A DNA stretch of 64,000 bases. Origin: Theristus sp. LFF4_11. Lineage: Eukaryota > Nematoda > Chromadorea > Monhysterida > Xyalidae. The position numbers and the translations under genes were made by a program. Under the pieces are notes generated by a model. It did no database searches, was not told the origin of the DNA, and saw only the letters and a program-made list of their open reading frames with translations. The stretch spans positions 26,855 to 90,854 of the forward strand of contig JASANC010001209.1 in assembly GCA_030248135.1 (NCBI GenBank), read 5' to 3'. Positions 48,614 to 60,880 of the stretch are shown here, piece by piece. Positions within the stretch are counted from its first letter, which is position 1. Each line of letters opens with the position of its first letter.

Positions 48614-51600
48614 CAGTAGCGAAAGTGCGGGGGGGGTTTGGGGTTGTTCCAGAGCCGGGGGTTTGGGGGGGGCGAGCTGAGCCGAAAAAAACTTTCTGAT
48701 AGAGATAGATTCGAAAATTTTTGGGGGGGGCGGCCTAGGGTTAGGGGCTTAATAAAAATTTTTTTTATTTTTTTTTCGTTTTTTTTTTAAATTTGGATTT
48801 TTTTTTCAAACTTAAAAAAAAATTTGAAAAATTTTTCTTCTACTTTGCTCTGAAAATTCGATTTGTGGCATAATTTTTTGAAAGTTCAAACCAAATTTTC
48901 TTCCCAACTTCTTTGTGTGCTTAGGTACATGTCATTATTTGGTCATTTTGACCGACGTACTCCATGTTTTTCGATTTGGATGACTTCTAGAGTCAATTTT
49001 TAGCGTTGAAATGACTTAACTGAATTGAAATATCGTTTCAGAAATCGTTTTCTTGCAACTTAGAACATGTTTTTTCAGTCGGTAGGCCATGAGATGAACA
49101 TGATATTTTGTTGATTGGCGTATGTTATAGGTCTACAATGGAGTTGTGCGATATATTGTTAAACAATTGGAGCGGAGATGTTGGTTAATACCACATCACA
49201 CGACGTTTTTCAGATTCCCGATAACATGGCCACATGTTAAAACTTGCGTGCTGAGCTAAACTAACGTGTTAAACTTGCGTCTGTCAGTTGCCCGCAACGT
49301 GATCGCGAAATCATGGTACGTGTTTTCGATACGATGATTTGAAGAGTGGGCTCTCGCCATGTGGCAGATAGCATAGCTGGTTGAACCTGAAAGTAAGTGT
49401 CTTGGGGGGGGGGGGGGGGCGACCGGGTCGACAGGGGTTGCCGACTTAGCTACAGCAAACAGGAATTTTTGAACACAGTCAAATTTTGGTAATTTTCTAA
49501 AGAGGAACAACTAAGAACGGTTCAATATTCAAGTACACGTCGAAAATTGTCCTGTTTTACTGTTGAAAATGCAACTTTCCCTCTATGAAATGGACATAAT
49601 TTCAATAAAACACGATTTTCGCTCTTATAGTTTTCCGGATCGTTCTGAAAATAGTCTAGATGAACTCAGCTCGACGAGACGCTTCGAACAAACCTAACTT
49701 GTAAAAAAAATTTAAAAAAAAATTTTTTTTAATTAAAAAAAACGGATTTTTTTCTCCTAACCCTAGGCCGGCCCCCCCAGCCCCCCCCCCCTAGAACAAC
49801 TATGGGTGGGGGGGGGGGTCCAGGGTTGTTAAAAAAACAAAAATCGTCATTTTTGTTTTTTTTGAAAGAAAATTTAAAAAAAAATAATTCCAAAATGCCG
49901 GAGGAAAATCTGAAACTTCTTGTCGACAAAAATAGGTGCATTCGATTCGAACCGCGCTGAGTTCAAATCTTTTACCTTTACGGTGATTCATTGTTGTTTG
50001 CAAAAAGATGGAAGCTGGGGAAGGAAATGACACGGTGTCGTCGACGTCGATGCCGACAATAATCACGGAAAAACAGAAACGCAGCGGAGAAAGAGAGAAT
50101 GATATTGATAAAGCAACCAGCAGTGGTTTTGTGTCGATTGAGTTCTTCACGGACGAACAAGGGTAAGATAAGCTTGAGAACTGAGGACGCTCTGATGTAT
50201 TCTTGACCGTGACCATGTAAGTGTCAGTAACACCATTAAACAGGACAACGTCTTGCTTGCTTGGTCTTCCGTTCCAGTAGCGAAAGCGGGACCCTGGGTG
50301 AGTGGGGGTGTTTGCCAAATTTTAGAGGGGGGGGTCAGGTGTAGGGTTGTTAAAAAAAACAAAAATCGTCATTTTTGTTTTTTTTTTAATTTTTTTTTTA
50401 AAAATTTTCAAAAATCAAAGTTGTGCTAAATCAATCAGGGAGTCCGAAGAACCACATATGATATGCAAGCGCCTCCCGAATGACACCCGTATGGCGGAAC
50501 TTTGCAGATTTTGTTTTGGTGACCTCAATTACCCCTTTTCCAAACCGTCACCATGCCTCTTCTTGTGTTTTGACCTCCAAAACGTCACTAATTGTCCCCA
50601 GCTAAGCTAATGCTAAAGTGAAGACAAACATACCGCCTTGAAATTCGATCAATTCTTCTGATGGTGTCGCGACGACACGACACGAAGCAGCAACCAGACA
50701 ACGTAGCGCTTGCAAACGGTGCAGCGAGCACAATCGGACGCTCTGCGAGGCTAATCGTCACCTTATCTGCATCGGAAATGGTAGGCTAAGCTTTGGGACG
50801 CTCAAAAACTTCATCGCAGATGTTGTCGAAGCCTAAAATCAGTCGGTAAAACGGCCCAAAATCGACTGCTAAAGGTTTTACGAGGTATAATCAAAGAAAA
50901 TTTTTGTTGAACTTTCGAAAAATTGTGCCAAAATTGAGGTTTTCAGAGCATATTAGAGGAAAATTTTTCGAATTTTTTTTTTAAAAAAACGGCATTTTTT
51001 TTAATCACTTTTTTAAAAAAAAAATTTTCATTTTTGTTTAACAACCCTAGTCAGGTGCCTTCTCGGTGAGGGGGGGGGGTGCACGGGCAGCAAATTTTCC
51101 TGAGGGGGGGGGGGTGCACTGGCAGAAAAACTTCGTGAGGGGGAGGTCATAGTTGTTCCAGAGCCCCATTGCGTACCCCCATAGTTGTCGCGTCCATGGC
51201 GTAGCGGTAGAACTTCGGCCTACAGTTCTGTAGGTACCGGGTTCGAACCTCGCTGTGGACAAGACATACTCGTGGAAAATTAGAGTGACCAATGAACATC
51301 TAATGGTCTATTCCCTCCTGAGCCGAGGGTAAAATTGGGCTCGGGGCAGTATTGCCCGTCTCCGCCGGAGTTTGGTACCTTCGGGTTTCCGGAACCGGCG
51401 CGCGTATAATTAATTAAATAAAAAAAATTTAAAAAAAGAGCCGAGGGGTTGGGGGGGGGGGCCGATATAGATAGCTGGAGCAAATTTTCTAGATAGATAG
51501 ATAGTTGGAAAATTTTGGGGGGGGCCGCGGGGGGGGCCATGTGACTTTTGGGGGGGGGGGCGATCAAAATTTTGAAATTTGATAGATAGATAGCTAAAAC

Positions 51601-51885
51601 GCTAAAAAGCTATAAAAACAGCAAAATAATGCTAAAAATACACTAAAAATCAAGTATAAATGCGTATTTTACCTAAAATTAGCGAAATTTTCAAGAATTA
51701 CGAGCAAAAATGGTCAATTTTGGTCAAAAATTGACTCATTTTATGTCTTCGAAGACAAAAATTTTCAGATAGATAGCTGGCTGAGAATTTTTTTTAGATA
51801 GATAATAGCTGAGCCGAAAAAACCTGTTTGATAGAGATAGATTCGAAAATTTTTTGGGGGGGGGGGGCCGGCCCCCCCCAGTGGT
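48614..51885. repeat. Left arm of a 3.1-kb inverted repeat pair
   Basis: From about 48,741 to 51,885 this is the reverse complement of 60,850-64,000, with few length differences: positions in the two arms add up to about 112,735-112,745 throughout. Markers are GAGAGTGGGCTC-type sequence near 49,345, CGATTCGAACCGCGCTGAG near 49,945, GCGAGGCTAATCGTCACC near 50,745 and the SINE at 51,192-51,427. The arm has many G runs of 8-15 and A/T-rich runs and no protein-coding exon. The word CAGTAGCGAAAG marks its left border (48,614) and recurs inverted at about 52,570 (TTTCGCTACTG), suggesting terminal repeats of a composite non-autonomous element of about 4 kb. Confidence 0.9.
51192..51427 (+). mobile_element. 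tRNA-derived SINE family 2, copy 1
   Basis: A tRNA-like head of about 70 bp (GTCCATGGCGTAGCGGTAGA as A box region, GGGTTCGAACC as B box) has a pairable acceptor-like stem (GTCCA with TGGAC). A body follows with GAGCCGAGGGTAAAATTGGG and CTCCGCCGGAGTTTGGTACC, then an AT-rich tail. The anticodon loop is shortened to six bases. It sits inside the left inverted arm. Confidence 0.8.
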
Positions 51886-52171
51886 CAGTTCTATAAAAGT
51901 TAATAGTGTTTGAAAAGTGAACATTTTTACTCCAGGGTGTTCCAAAAGTTAGTCTTTGAGAAATTCTGGAAAAATAATCGAGACATGAGCTTCAAATACA
52001 AACAGTTTTGCGTGGAAATTAGAAATATCAATCCAATCAATGGGAAACTTCGGTCAAAGATGAACTTGTGGTTCAAGTATTGAACCGGAATTTGTCAAGG
52101 TCTAAATTTTGGGACACCCTGGAGTAGAACTATTCACTTTTCAAGCACTATTCACTTTTTATAGAACTGAC
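51886..52171. mobile_element. Fold-back MITE with CCAGGGTGT ends
   Basis: Outer inverted pair CAGTTCTATAAAAGT and ACTTTTTATAGAACTG; inner pair CTCCAGGGTGTTCCAAAA and TTTTGGGACACCCTGGAG. The inner ends match the mariner-type termini in this window. It directly follows the left inverted arm and is not present in the corresponding place of the right arm. Confidence 0.85.
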
Positions 52172-52727
52172 TACAGGCCCCCCCCCCCTAGAACAACTAT
52201 GGGGGGGTGCACGGGATCGCACGGGTAATACCAAATTTTTGCCTTAGAAAAACACAGATTCTTGTAAAATACAGAAAATTTTGTGCAAACGAGCTGCTTG
52301 TTTGGTCAGAAACAACAAAATCTATGCAGGGACAGACACAAACGTCAAGAAAAATGCAAAAATTACGCTATTTTTGGAAAAAAATTGAGATGAGATTGAC
52401 CACCGTGAGGGGGGGGGGTGCGATCCCGTGTTTTCTCGCGGAGGGGGGTGGGGGGGAGTCTAGTACCCGTGTCGAGGTAAAGGGGGGGAGGGGGGGTACA
52501 CGGGTATCTGCCCGTGCACGGGCAGGATTTTCGGCTGAGGGGGGGGGGTGGGGGGGGGTCCACCATTTTCGCTACTGTTCCGTTCCCTTCCTCTTCAGTT
52601 GTTCAATCATTGACTGCGTTTTAGTTAGTCCAATTTTATCATTTTGATGATGTTTGTTCCAATCCAACATAAAAAATCAATATGCTGCAACGGCACGGTT
52701 AGCTGCGTGTTATTGCATTTTTTGCAG
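52172..52727. other. G-run rich DNA and start of WDR12 intron
   Basis: Up to about 52,565 the sequence alternates G runs with words such as TGCCCGTGCACGGGCAG (a palindrome). Similar words in reverse occur at 59,400-59,460. From 52,580 it looks like ordinary single-copy DNA leading to the splice acceptor at 52,727. No first exon for WDR12 was recognised. Confidence 0.55.
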
Positions 52728-55700
52728 AATTGGGATTGACGTTCCAAAAATTCCACTGAGCGTACCCGCCTCGACTGGACCGGACAATTTGAACAGTCTA
52801 CTAAAACAACTAAATGCAGAGAAAGGTTGTTTTAGTGTGTTTTCTCAAAAGCTCATATTCCTGTGCAAATCACACGAAGGAGACGAAACGCATTTCTGGC
52901 ATGTTGCTCCTAAATTTTAGCGGATGCCTCCGAAGACAACGCTGACGCCGACGACGCCGTCCTGGCGCCTCCGTTCGACTTTCTCATCAACGATCTCCTG
53001 CTGCGCGTCAGCCTCGACGAGTTCACGCGTGAGCACAACCTCGGCAGGGAGGCGGTCGTGAAGGTGCGCTGCATCCGGAAGCAGCCGCCGCCGTGCGCCG
53101 CTTTCAGTCTGCCGCACGATGACTGGGTGAGCGACGTGGTCGCCACGGAGTTCAGGTCCGGGTCGGGGGGGGGGGGGCATCTTTTTCGACGCATCTTCAG
53201 TGTCGATGATCTGAAAGAAATAGTTCGAAACCGGCACAGTTGAACTCACACACAGACAACCGCTAAAGCAGCGGAAAAAAACCTTGGTTGCACCTGAGAA
53301 ACGAGCGCTGCACAGGTGAAACAATTCCACGTGTTGTGCTGTTTACAGATGAGCTGATTGCTTGGAGAATGCGCTGATTATTTGATTTGTTTGCTGTTAC
53401 GGAAGTGCAGCACACATTCCTTGGTGGCTAAACCGCTTTGAATATGTCGATATAATCCTAGTTCAGGTGCACACGGTTATGCCAGCGCAATCAGAGAGTT
53501 TGTCAAGAATTGAACTTTCGATCGTATTTCTAACAATCTGATCGCGGTCGCTGTTTGTTTTGCAGGATAATCACCGGCTCGTACGATAATGCGGTGACAA
53601 TTTGGGACACAAAAACTGGCAGAAACTGTTGCCAGCTGACGAGACACGAAGCGCCTGTGAAATGTGTGGCCGTGGTGCCAAACACCGAGCCGAAAACGAA
53701 GAATTCTTCGAAAATCATTCATTTCATCTCGGGTGGACACGACCAAACGTTCCTCCATTGGCGATATGATGTTCGTTTTTTTTGCGTTGTTTTTGTCAAT
53801 TTTTTTCCAGAATTGAAAATCAATGCAACCGCTGCAACCCTTTCAAATAAGCCGGGATTCAGAAGTGGACTCCAACCAATTTGGTTTCGTTCTTCCGAGT
53901 CTGTGCAAACGAAAGGGAAATCGAATTTTCGTCCGGACGTTCTGTGGTCGTTTTCTCTGAATGAACTCGATCTAATCAATCCGGGAACATGTTTTTTCAG
54001 AACAGCTTTGAAAACACAAGAAGTGATTCTTTTTCCGAAAACAGTGGTGAGGTGACGTTCAGTCATGTTTGTCCCGTTCACTCCTGCCTCCTCCATGCAG
54101 CCAAATTCAAATTGTCGAAACCACAATATACGTCTCACTGCACGTGATTCACTGTGGTTTTCTTGATGATTGCCGCTTTAGCTGAAAGGTATCGCAAAAG
54201 CGACTCAGCGTCATGTTTTCGACCACCTTCAGAATACTTTAAGAAGACAGCAAGAAGGCCGCTCGGATGATGATGGTGCATTGCTGGCGTGTGTGTTGCG
54301 GTTCACCGTAGTAAATCGCCTCGATGTAGCCTAGCAAATGTACTCGCTGTTGTCTCCTCCTTTCATCGCCACCCTTTCCTTCATCCAATTTTGCGCTGCA
54401 GTGCCACTCGAATTCTACGGTCTGCCTGCGTCGGTACCGCGGCCACGAACGCTCAATCGAGTGTTGCACATCGAACGCGGACGGCAGTCGAATCGCGTCG
54501 GGCAGCTTCGATGGGATGCTGAAAATCTGGAATTCGGACTTGTCGGCCGGCAATGACGACGACGACGACGGTGGGGATTTGGATCGAGAGGCGTCATCGA
54601 CGAGCAAACGCGCGAAACGGCCGAGTGACACTGGCGAACGTGTCAGGAATACGGTCGGTTTCGGTGGGGGGCGACGGACGCTTTTTATTCAAGAGCTTAT
54701 TTGTCTATTTGTCAGTGTTTATTTGTCAACGAGACGCAATGGCCGCCAATGAAGTTGCACTTATTGGAATACATAAAACACTATGTTGCTGCTACTTTGG
54801 AACGGGTGCTTGCACCAATTTGGCGTCAGTCCAAACTGCTTGTGCGTGAGCGGTGTTATTCGACAACCACCTCCAGAACGCGAAGGCTCGCTCGCTCGAA
54901 CGCTGGGTGCACTGTAGCCCTGTTGTCACTGTTTTACCGGACACACATACCGGCATACCGTAATGCCCCTACTCTCTCTGCCGCTTCAGAAAGCGAACGT
55001 GCGAGTGAAATTCGAATAAGATTGAGAGAAATTGTCAATTTTTGCAGACGCCCATGGTGACACTGAGCGGCCACCGTGAATGCGTCAGCGCGGTGCGGTG
55101 GTCGCCAACAGAGCCGGCCGAATGCGTCACCGCTAGCTTCGACCAATCGCTGATCGTTTGGGACTTGGAACTGGCCGGTATGGTCGTTGTCGTTGGTGTT
55201 TTGTCATTTGTATTGAATATTGATTGTATCATGCTTTCCTTTGACACGGTGTGGAACTTCAATTTTGCGTTCTGACTTCTTCTTAGAGTTTGTTGTCTGT
55301 TCAGAAACTATTCACTCACCATTTCAGTGGATTGGTTGTTCCTACGTTTTCAGTTAATTGCCACAACAGTCAATCATTTGCAGACACGGAAAAACAGATT
55401 TTGAATTCTTTTCTCTCCAAACATTGTTTTTTTTATTTTCAGGCCAAAAGAGCTCACTGGCATCGAGTCGAGCGCTGACCGGCATGGACGTGTCTCGGTT
55501 CAACGGTCTGATTCTGACCAGTTCCGTTGACAAACACGTACGACTGTGGGATGCACGCTGCAAAGGTTGGAATTGCAGTGGTGATTTGTTTTTTTTGGCC
55601 GTGACAATTTTTGCGTGACAATTGCCATATCGAGTATGTGGCTTTGTGATAATGAGCAAGCACCGTCGTTATTTGCAACATTTTTGATCTCGACACGATC

Positions 55701-56230
55701 TTGCTGCGGACGTCTTTGCATGTGATGAAGAGAGAGTTTGTGCATTGCTGATTGACGTTGCTTTATCCCCCGTTCGCAATCGAATCCTTTTAAGCGTTGC
55801 TCTGGGCCAAAAAGTGATAAAAAAAACAGCATCACCTTAGCTTTCCGCAGTGGTGGTGGTGGCAATTGGCAGCAACAACAACACCAGCCGTATCCCTCCG
55901 GTTGAAAAGTAAATTCACACAAGACTCTCTTGGCGTTGTTTTATCTAGCGCTCACTAAAATCTGCAGAAGGCTCGATGGTGCGTCGCATGTTCACGTCAC
56001 ACAGCGGCTGGATCAGCGCCGTGGCGTGGTCGCCGGCGCAGGAGCACCTGTTCATCTCCGGCGGCTACGACTCGCTCGTGAAATTGTGGGACCTACGTTC
56101 GCCGCTCGCCTCTCTGTACGACCTCGGCGCGCACGAGGACAAGTGTCTCGCGGTCGACTGGTCGCGGCCGGACCGCATTCTCTCCGGTTCGTGCGACCGG
56201 ACCGTACAGGCGTACACGCATCACGTTTGA
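52728..56230 (+). CDS. WDR12: WDR12, ribosome biogenesis protein (first exon missing)
   Basis: Seven exons: 52,728-52,825, 52,921-53,155, 53,566-53,770, 54,402 to 54,641 or 54,653, 55,048-55,177, 55,443-55,565 and 55,968-56,230 (TGA), about 430 residues visible. The first two carry the ubiquitin-like NLE domain (IDVPKIPLSVPA, FDFLINDLLLR, LPHDDW). Seven WD40 repeats follow, with GSYDNAVTIWD, GHDQTFLHW, GSFDGMLKIWN, SFDQSLIVWDLE, SVDKHVRLWD, GYDSLVKLWDLR and GSCDRTVQAY. Between repeats 3 and 4 lies an acidic, then basic linker (DDDDDGGD, KRAKRP), as in other WDR12 proteins. WDR12 forms the PeBoW complex with Pescadillo and BOP1 and acts in nucleolar processing of the large ribosomal subunit rRNA. 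Exon 1 enters in the last base of a codon, so a further 5' exon with the ATG must exist; I could not find it within 4 kb upstream, which is repeat DNA. Exon 4 has two in-frame donors. Confidence 0.94.
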
Positions 56231-57142
56231 CGACGAATTGGCACTCAATGGCATTGGCACGTTTGATTCCAATCAGTGGCACTGGCACCAATTCGGAAAT
56301 TGTAGTTGATGAATTGCGAGTGTGTGTTTTTAATCATATTTGGTATTCGCGACACTTGTGCTCATGTGGTTGTTTTTTGTTTGACCCGGTCATGCGACCG
56401 TACCGAACCAGAGGTGCTCTTGAATTGATTGTGAGCTTCGCTGGATTGTTTCGGCATGCGGTGTGATATGTTAAATGTTGCCTTGTTTGATTGTTTTTGT
56501 TAACATTCTGTTGATATTGAAGATGCATTCTAATGACGAAACGGAAAGCATGCGGAGACAGTTTCGGGTCTTGGTGCAACAAACAGCTCAGAGTAAAAGT
56601 GAGAGTTATCTGAATTACAGGCAGGTCACGAAAACGTGCGAGACAAAATTGATCAGACAAAGCCTTCGCACAATATTTCGATACACAGGTTAGTTTATAG
56701 CCGAGTCATCGATACATTCACCTTTGGTAACGAGTATTACGCAAGAAAAAACGCACAGCGACCGCAGTAATAAACGGCTCAATCGATTTATTATTATCAG
56801 AATGCAGCGCACGAGACAGCGGGCATTCATTGTGCAATTAGCTTGGGAAGCGATTATGCTAAATGGCACAAATGACTGAACTGAACTGTCCAAATGACCG
56901 TGGCAACAGCGTCACAGCTTTGAAATACAGCGACTTTAGTAATGCTCATTTCGGTATCGCTTGACAACACACGAGCTTACACACAATCAATGAAAGCATG
57001 CTGATTGATAACTTGCATGGCAATCACAACGGCACACAGCGATTATTGGAAATGTACTGAACAATGTTTTCCATTCGAAATAAGAGCACAAACTTGAGAA
57101 ATAGCCGAAATCAGGACAAGTTTCTTGACTGAACTGCGAACT
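56231..57142. other. Intergenic, WDR12 to lectin gene
   Basis: About 900 bp between genes in the same direction. AATAAA near 56,769 could be the WDR12 polyadenylation signal. No other feature was recognised; the lectin promoter should lie in the right part. Confidence 0.6.
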
Positions 57143-59390
57143 ATGCACTGCAACACTCTTATTCGAGCTCAGTTTCCGATGTTCGTTGGCTTAATAACGT
57201 TGCTTGCGAGTTTGCAAGTCGCTGAAGGAGGTAAGCTTGTTTTTGGAATTGTTGAACGTTTGAGCTACTGATGCGTATCAAAACTCGTTGAAGCTTGCTG
57301 TATCTGTATTTGGCGCTAACCGTGGTTATAACCAGTAATACTAGGCATGTTCATTGATCTTTGAACACTTGGGCAGAAAAATTGTGATGCAGCAATAATG
57401 CGATCGAAAATCCATCAGCTTTCACACCGGCAAAACTTTCGTTGTCACCCACACAACGCTCCCTTTCTTAACATATGCTTTGCTAACACTCGCCACTGTC
57501 ATCAACATTTTTAAAAGCCTCAAGAATCTTTCAAAATACAGTATGGCCGAATAAAAAAGACACGTCAAATTTGACTTGACACACAATTGAACTTCTGAAC
57601 GTCTTTTTTCTTTGGTTCAAATTTCGCGCGCTCCTTGCACCCTGAAAAAAAGCTGCCATGTTTACTCGGCCATTCCGTAACATTACTGCTTTCAGACATG
57701 AACGCAGCATGCGCCGCGTACAACGCAACCTGTCTGAGCGTAAATAATTGCGCGAAACTCTGGTACGATGGTGCGTGTTACACGTTTTGGCCGACGCGCG
57801 GTCAGTTGACGCAATCGGCTGCCAGTGGCCAATGTGCGACCGGTGACTGGAATCTCACTGGCGGCCGGCTGGTCGTCGCTGACAACAACACGCTCATTGA
57901 GTACTTGTGGGCGAACTTGATTGTGAGCAGCGTTTCTGTTGTGTTTTTCTCGTTCGTTTCATGGTATTTTGTTGTGGTTCTTTTGGAGTCCGATAGAAAA
58001 TAGAATTTCAGTCTGGGAATTCGTCACTGTTTAAAAAAAGCTTTGTTTGTCGACCGTTACTGCAATGCTAGGCACCAAATCCCTATTATTTCCAGTCGCC
58101 CGTCCTACCGAACGTCACTGATGTTCACTCGTCGGCACGCCAACTGGTGACGTCAGGTGGCAATGCAAGCGGTTGGTTCTGGGGTGACAACAGCACTGGC
58201 TGGGCGGTGGCGTTCGACGGCACTGAGCACTGGTGGCCGGGCGAACCGAACGATCCGGTGGCAGGTGAAGAAAAACACGCGGTGCAACATGTGTTTCAAT
58301 GAACAACATTTTATGCTTCGCCATATTGAAGAAATAATTGAAATTCTGCACTAATGTGGTCCTTGTCGAACGGTTGAATGAACACTCGACATGTTTTGTG
58401 TACATAGTTTTGCATATTTTGTTGGCACGATGCCACAAAAACTGCAGAACTACTGGAAGTGTATTGGGGGCTCGAATGTGGATACAAGTAATTGATATGG
58501 TGGTAAATTTGATTCCAAACATTTTTTCGCGTTATTTCATTCAAGGTGAAAATTGTGCGACGATGCGCCTGAGCAGCGCGCCGCGTGGTCTGGCTGACGT
58601 GAACTGCAGCGAGTCGCACTGGTTCGTCTGCGAATATCGTAAGTTGCAATGACTCAAAATTGAAAAAAGTCAAAGATTTCTTTTAAAAAAAGACTTTTCA
58701 TTAAAAATTTTGTGATTTCCTTCCAGGCGACGATCCGTGCAACCCGAGCCCGTGCAACGGCACGGCTGTGTGCGTTCGAAAGGAACCAAAATGGTACAAC
58801 TATGCGTGCAACTGCACCGATGGCAGTCTGTATACGGACGGCTTCGGATGCGGTCAGTTGTTCTTGAATTTATGTTTTGTATTTATGATTTTCCCTCAAT
58901 GGCATTTTCATTGAAAACACTCTTGGGCATATTTTTATTAACATGGATTTCAGTTACACCGTGTGACTTGTCGAATCCGTGTTTGAATAACGCCACCTGC
59001 GTTAACAATTACAACTACACAACGAAAACAGCTTGGCCAACCTGCAACTGCAGTCCAGAGTGGATGGGTGCCAACTGTTCGATTGAATGTACGTTAATGA
59101 ATGTATTGTTGATTTATTTGAGCGTGACTTGACCTATGTAAGTACCTCCCTTACTTAAAAAAATGCCAGAACAAAAACAAGCACCAGACCCTTCACGTTT
59201 TTTTCACGTAAAAAATCGCCAATTTGAAAAATGTGCATGAAACATGACGTCCTGTTGTCGGTGTGACACGTTTAAATAAGTAGCCTGTCGTTTCAGCCCC
59301 ATTATGCTCATATGCGGACCCGTGCGAAAACAACGGCACCTGTATCGAGAACGCTTCCAATAACGCAACAACGTGCAACTGTAGCGACTG
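57143..59390 (+). CDS. Secreted C-type lectin with EGF repeats, 3' end disrupted
   Basis: Exons 57,143-57,230, 57,696-57,922, 58,096-58,264, 58,546-58,638, 58,727-58,852, 58,954-59,088 and 59,297 to about 59,390, with continuous phases. Exon 1 encodes a signal peptide (PMFVGLITLLASLQVAEG). Exons 2-4 form one C-type lectin domain: CAKLWYDGACYTFW, then WWPGEPNDP, then ENCATM and HWFVCEY, with the usual cysteines. The EPN motif is that of mannose-type sugar-binding domains, but the second calcium-ligand motif (WND) reads LAD. Three EGF-like repeats follow, one per exon, each with the CxxxPCxNxxxC pattern (DPCNPSPCNG, DLSNPCLNNATC, ADPCENNGTC). The third breaks off after CNCSDWG, before its last cysteine, where the sequence turns into GC-rich low-complexity DNA. 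The gene is therefore truncated, or the remaining exons are hidden behind a repeat or an assembly problem. Exon 1 is short; it was chosen for its ATG, its hydrophobic core and its perfect GTAAGC donor in the right phase. Confidence 0.85.
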
Positions 59391-59994
59391 GGGACACCCC
59401 ACACCGCCCGAGGAAAAAATCCAGCCGGTGCACGGGCGATACCCAACACCCCCCCCCCTCCCCCCGCCCAACCTGGCAGGGGACGAGCCCCCCCCCCCCC
59501 CGCCCGGGAAACCCGGGACGGCCGCCCGCCCCGGCAGGGGGTGTGCGTGGCCAAACATGTGCCGCGGCGCCTGCACTATGAATTATTCTGGGGGTTTGTG
59601 CGGCCGGGGTAGAGTGTGTGTTCTGGCGACACAGGCCGCGCGTAGGAAAAATAAACTGTACTGTCCCGCATTTGGGTATACCCAGGCAGAAATTTGGGTA
59701 CCCGTGCGCCCCGGGCGCCCCATGGGGCAGGGGGGGGGGGGGCCGCTGTCAGAGCACCACGTGACGGGCCTGTAGAGTGGGGGCGACCCGGGGGCCCACA
59801 GTGTGGACTATGACAACGTCTGGTGGGGCCTTGTGCCACATATGATCAACGGCCGAAGCGACCCATCGGTTGGGCGGAACCTAATGTCCCCGGCCACAGA
59901 ACGGACTGGCGCCCAGCTCGCGAGTGGCCCCGCAATGCACCGGACTGGCAATTGGACGGCCCGGCGTGAAAGGTTCCCGTGAGAAACCCTAATG
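59391..59994. other. GC-rich low-complexity block
   Basis: Runs of C and G up to about 14 (59,450-59,510, 59,728-59,742) alternate with mixed GC-rich sequence. There are no convincing exons. Words GTGCACGGGC and GATACCC resemble, in reverse, the block at 52,490-52,560 next to the left inverted arm. Open frames here are only a consequence of the scarcity of AT-rich stop codons. Confidence 0.7.
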
Positions 59995-60880
59995 CCTCCT
60001 AAACCGGGAAGAGGGCGGGGACAAGGCGGGAAGGGGGCAGAAGAGGGAGGGGGGGGGGAGGGAGGAGAGACAAGGGAAAAGAGGCAAAGGGAAACGGGGA
60101 GGGCAAGAGAAAGAAGAGGGGAAAGCGGAAGAGGAGAGAGGGGGAGAGGAGAGGGGGGGGGAAGGAAAAAGAAAAAGAAAAAAGACACAAGAGGGGGGGG
60201 GAGAGGAAGAGGAGAGGGGGGGAAGGAAAAGGGGGCGAGGGAGGGGGGAGACGAGGGGGACGAAAGGGGAGGAGAAAGGAGAAGAAGGGGAGGGAGAAGG
60301 AAGAGGGAGGGGGGGAGAAGAAAAAAGGCGCAGCACGAAGGGGGACGGGGGAGGGAGGCGGAGGGGGGGGGGGGGGAACCGCGGAGGGGAGGCGGGAGGG
60401 GGGGGCGGGGACGGGGGGGGGAGAGGACCGCGGGGGGGGGAGGGGGGGGGGGGGGGAGGGGGGGGGGGGGGGGGGGGAAAAAGGACAGAAAGGGCGGGGA
60501 GGAAGGGGAAAACACAAAACCGAGGAGAGGGGGGGGGGGGAGGGGGGAGACAGGAAAAAGAAACGGAGGGGAGGGAGGGGGAACAAAGAGGAACAAAGGA
60601 AGGAAGAGGGAGGGAGGAGAGGAAAGGGGACCCCCCCACCCAGGAAACCGGGAGGGGAGAACCCCCCACCGAAGGGAAGACCCCACCGGGAAAGGGCGAC
60701 CCCGGGGACCACAGGAGGCGGGGGGCCGAGGGCGAGGGGAAAGAAGGGCAGGGGAAGGGCGGAAGAGAAGGAAAGGAGGGGGAGCAGGGGAAGACCGAGG
60801 AACGACAGACGGGCCCGGGGACAACCAGAGGAGGCGCGCCCACTGGGGGCCGGCCCCCCCCCCCCAAAAAAATTTCCGAA
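59995..60880. repeat. Polypurine tract of about 880 bp
   Basis: The plus strand is almost entirely G and A (for example GGAGAGAGGGGGAGAGGAGA and GGGGAGGGAGAAGGAAGAGG). There are hardly any pyrimidines between about 60,010 and 60,620, and slightly more towards 60,880. The long open frames of 297-338 codons on both strands (Gly/Arg/Glu-rich or Pro/Ser/Phe-rich) are compositional artefacts. Confidence 0.93.

Noticed and set aside
51192..51261. A functional tRNA gene
   Set aside because: It has a B box and a pairable acceptor-like stem, but the anticodon loop is six bases, it is followed by a repeat body and AT-rich tail, and the same unit recurs at 61.5 kb. A SINE head fits better.
48614..51885. 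Polinton/Maverick-like large transposon with long inverted ends
   Set aside because: The spacer holds ordinary host genes (WDR12, a lectin) and no polymerase, integrase or capsid-like exons were seen.
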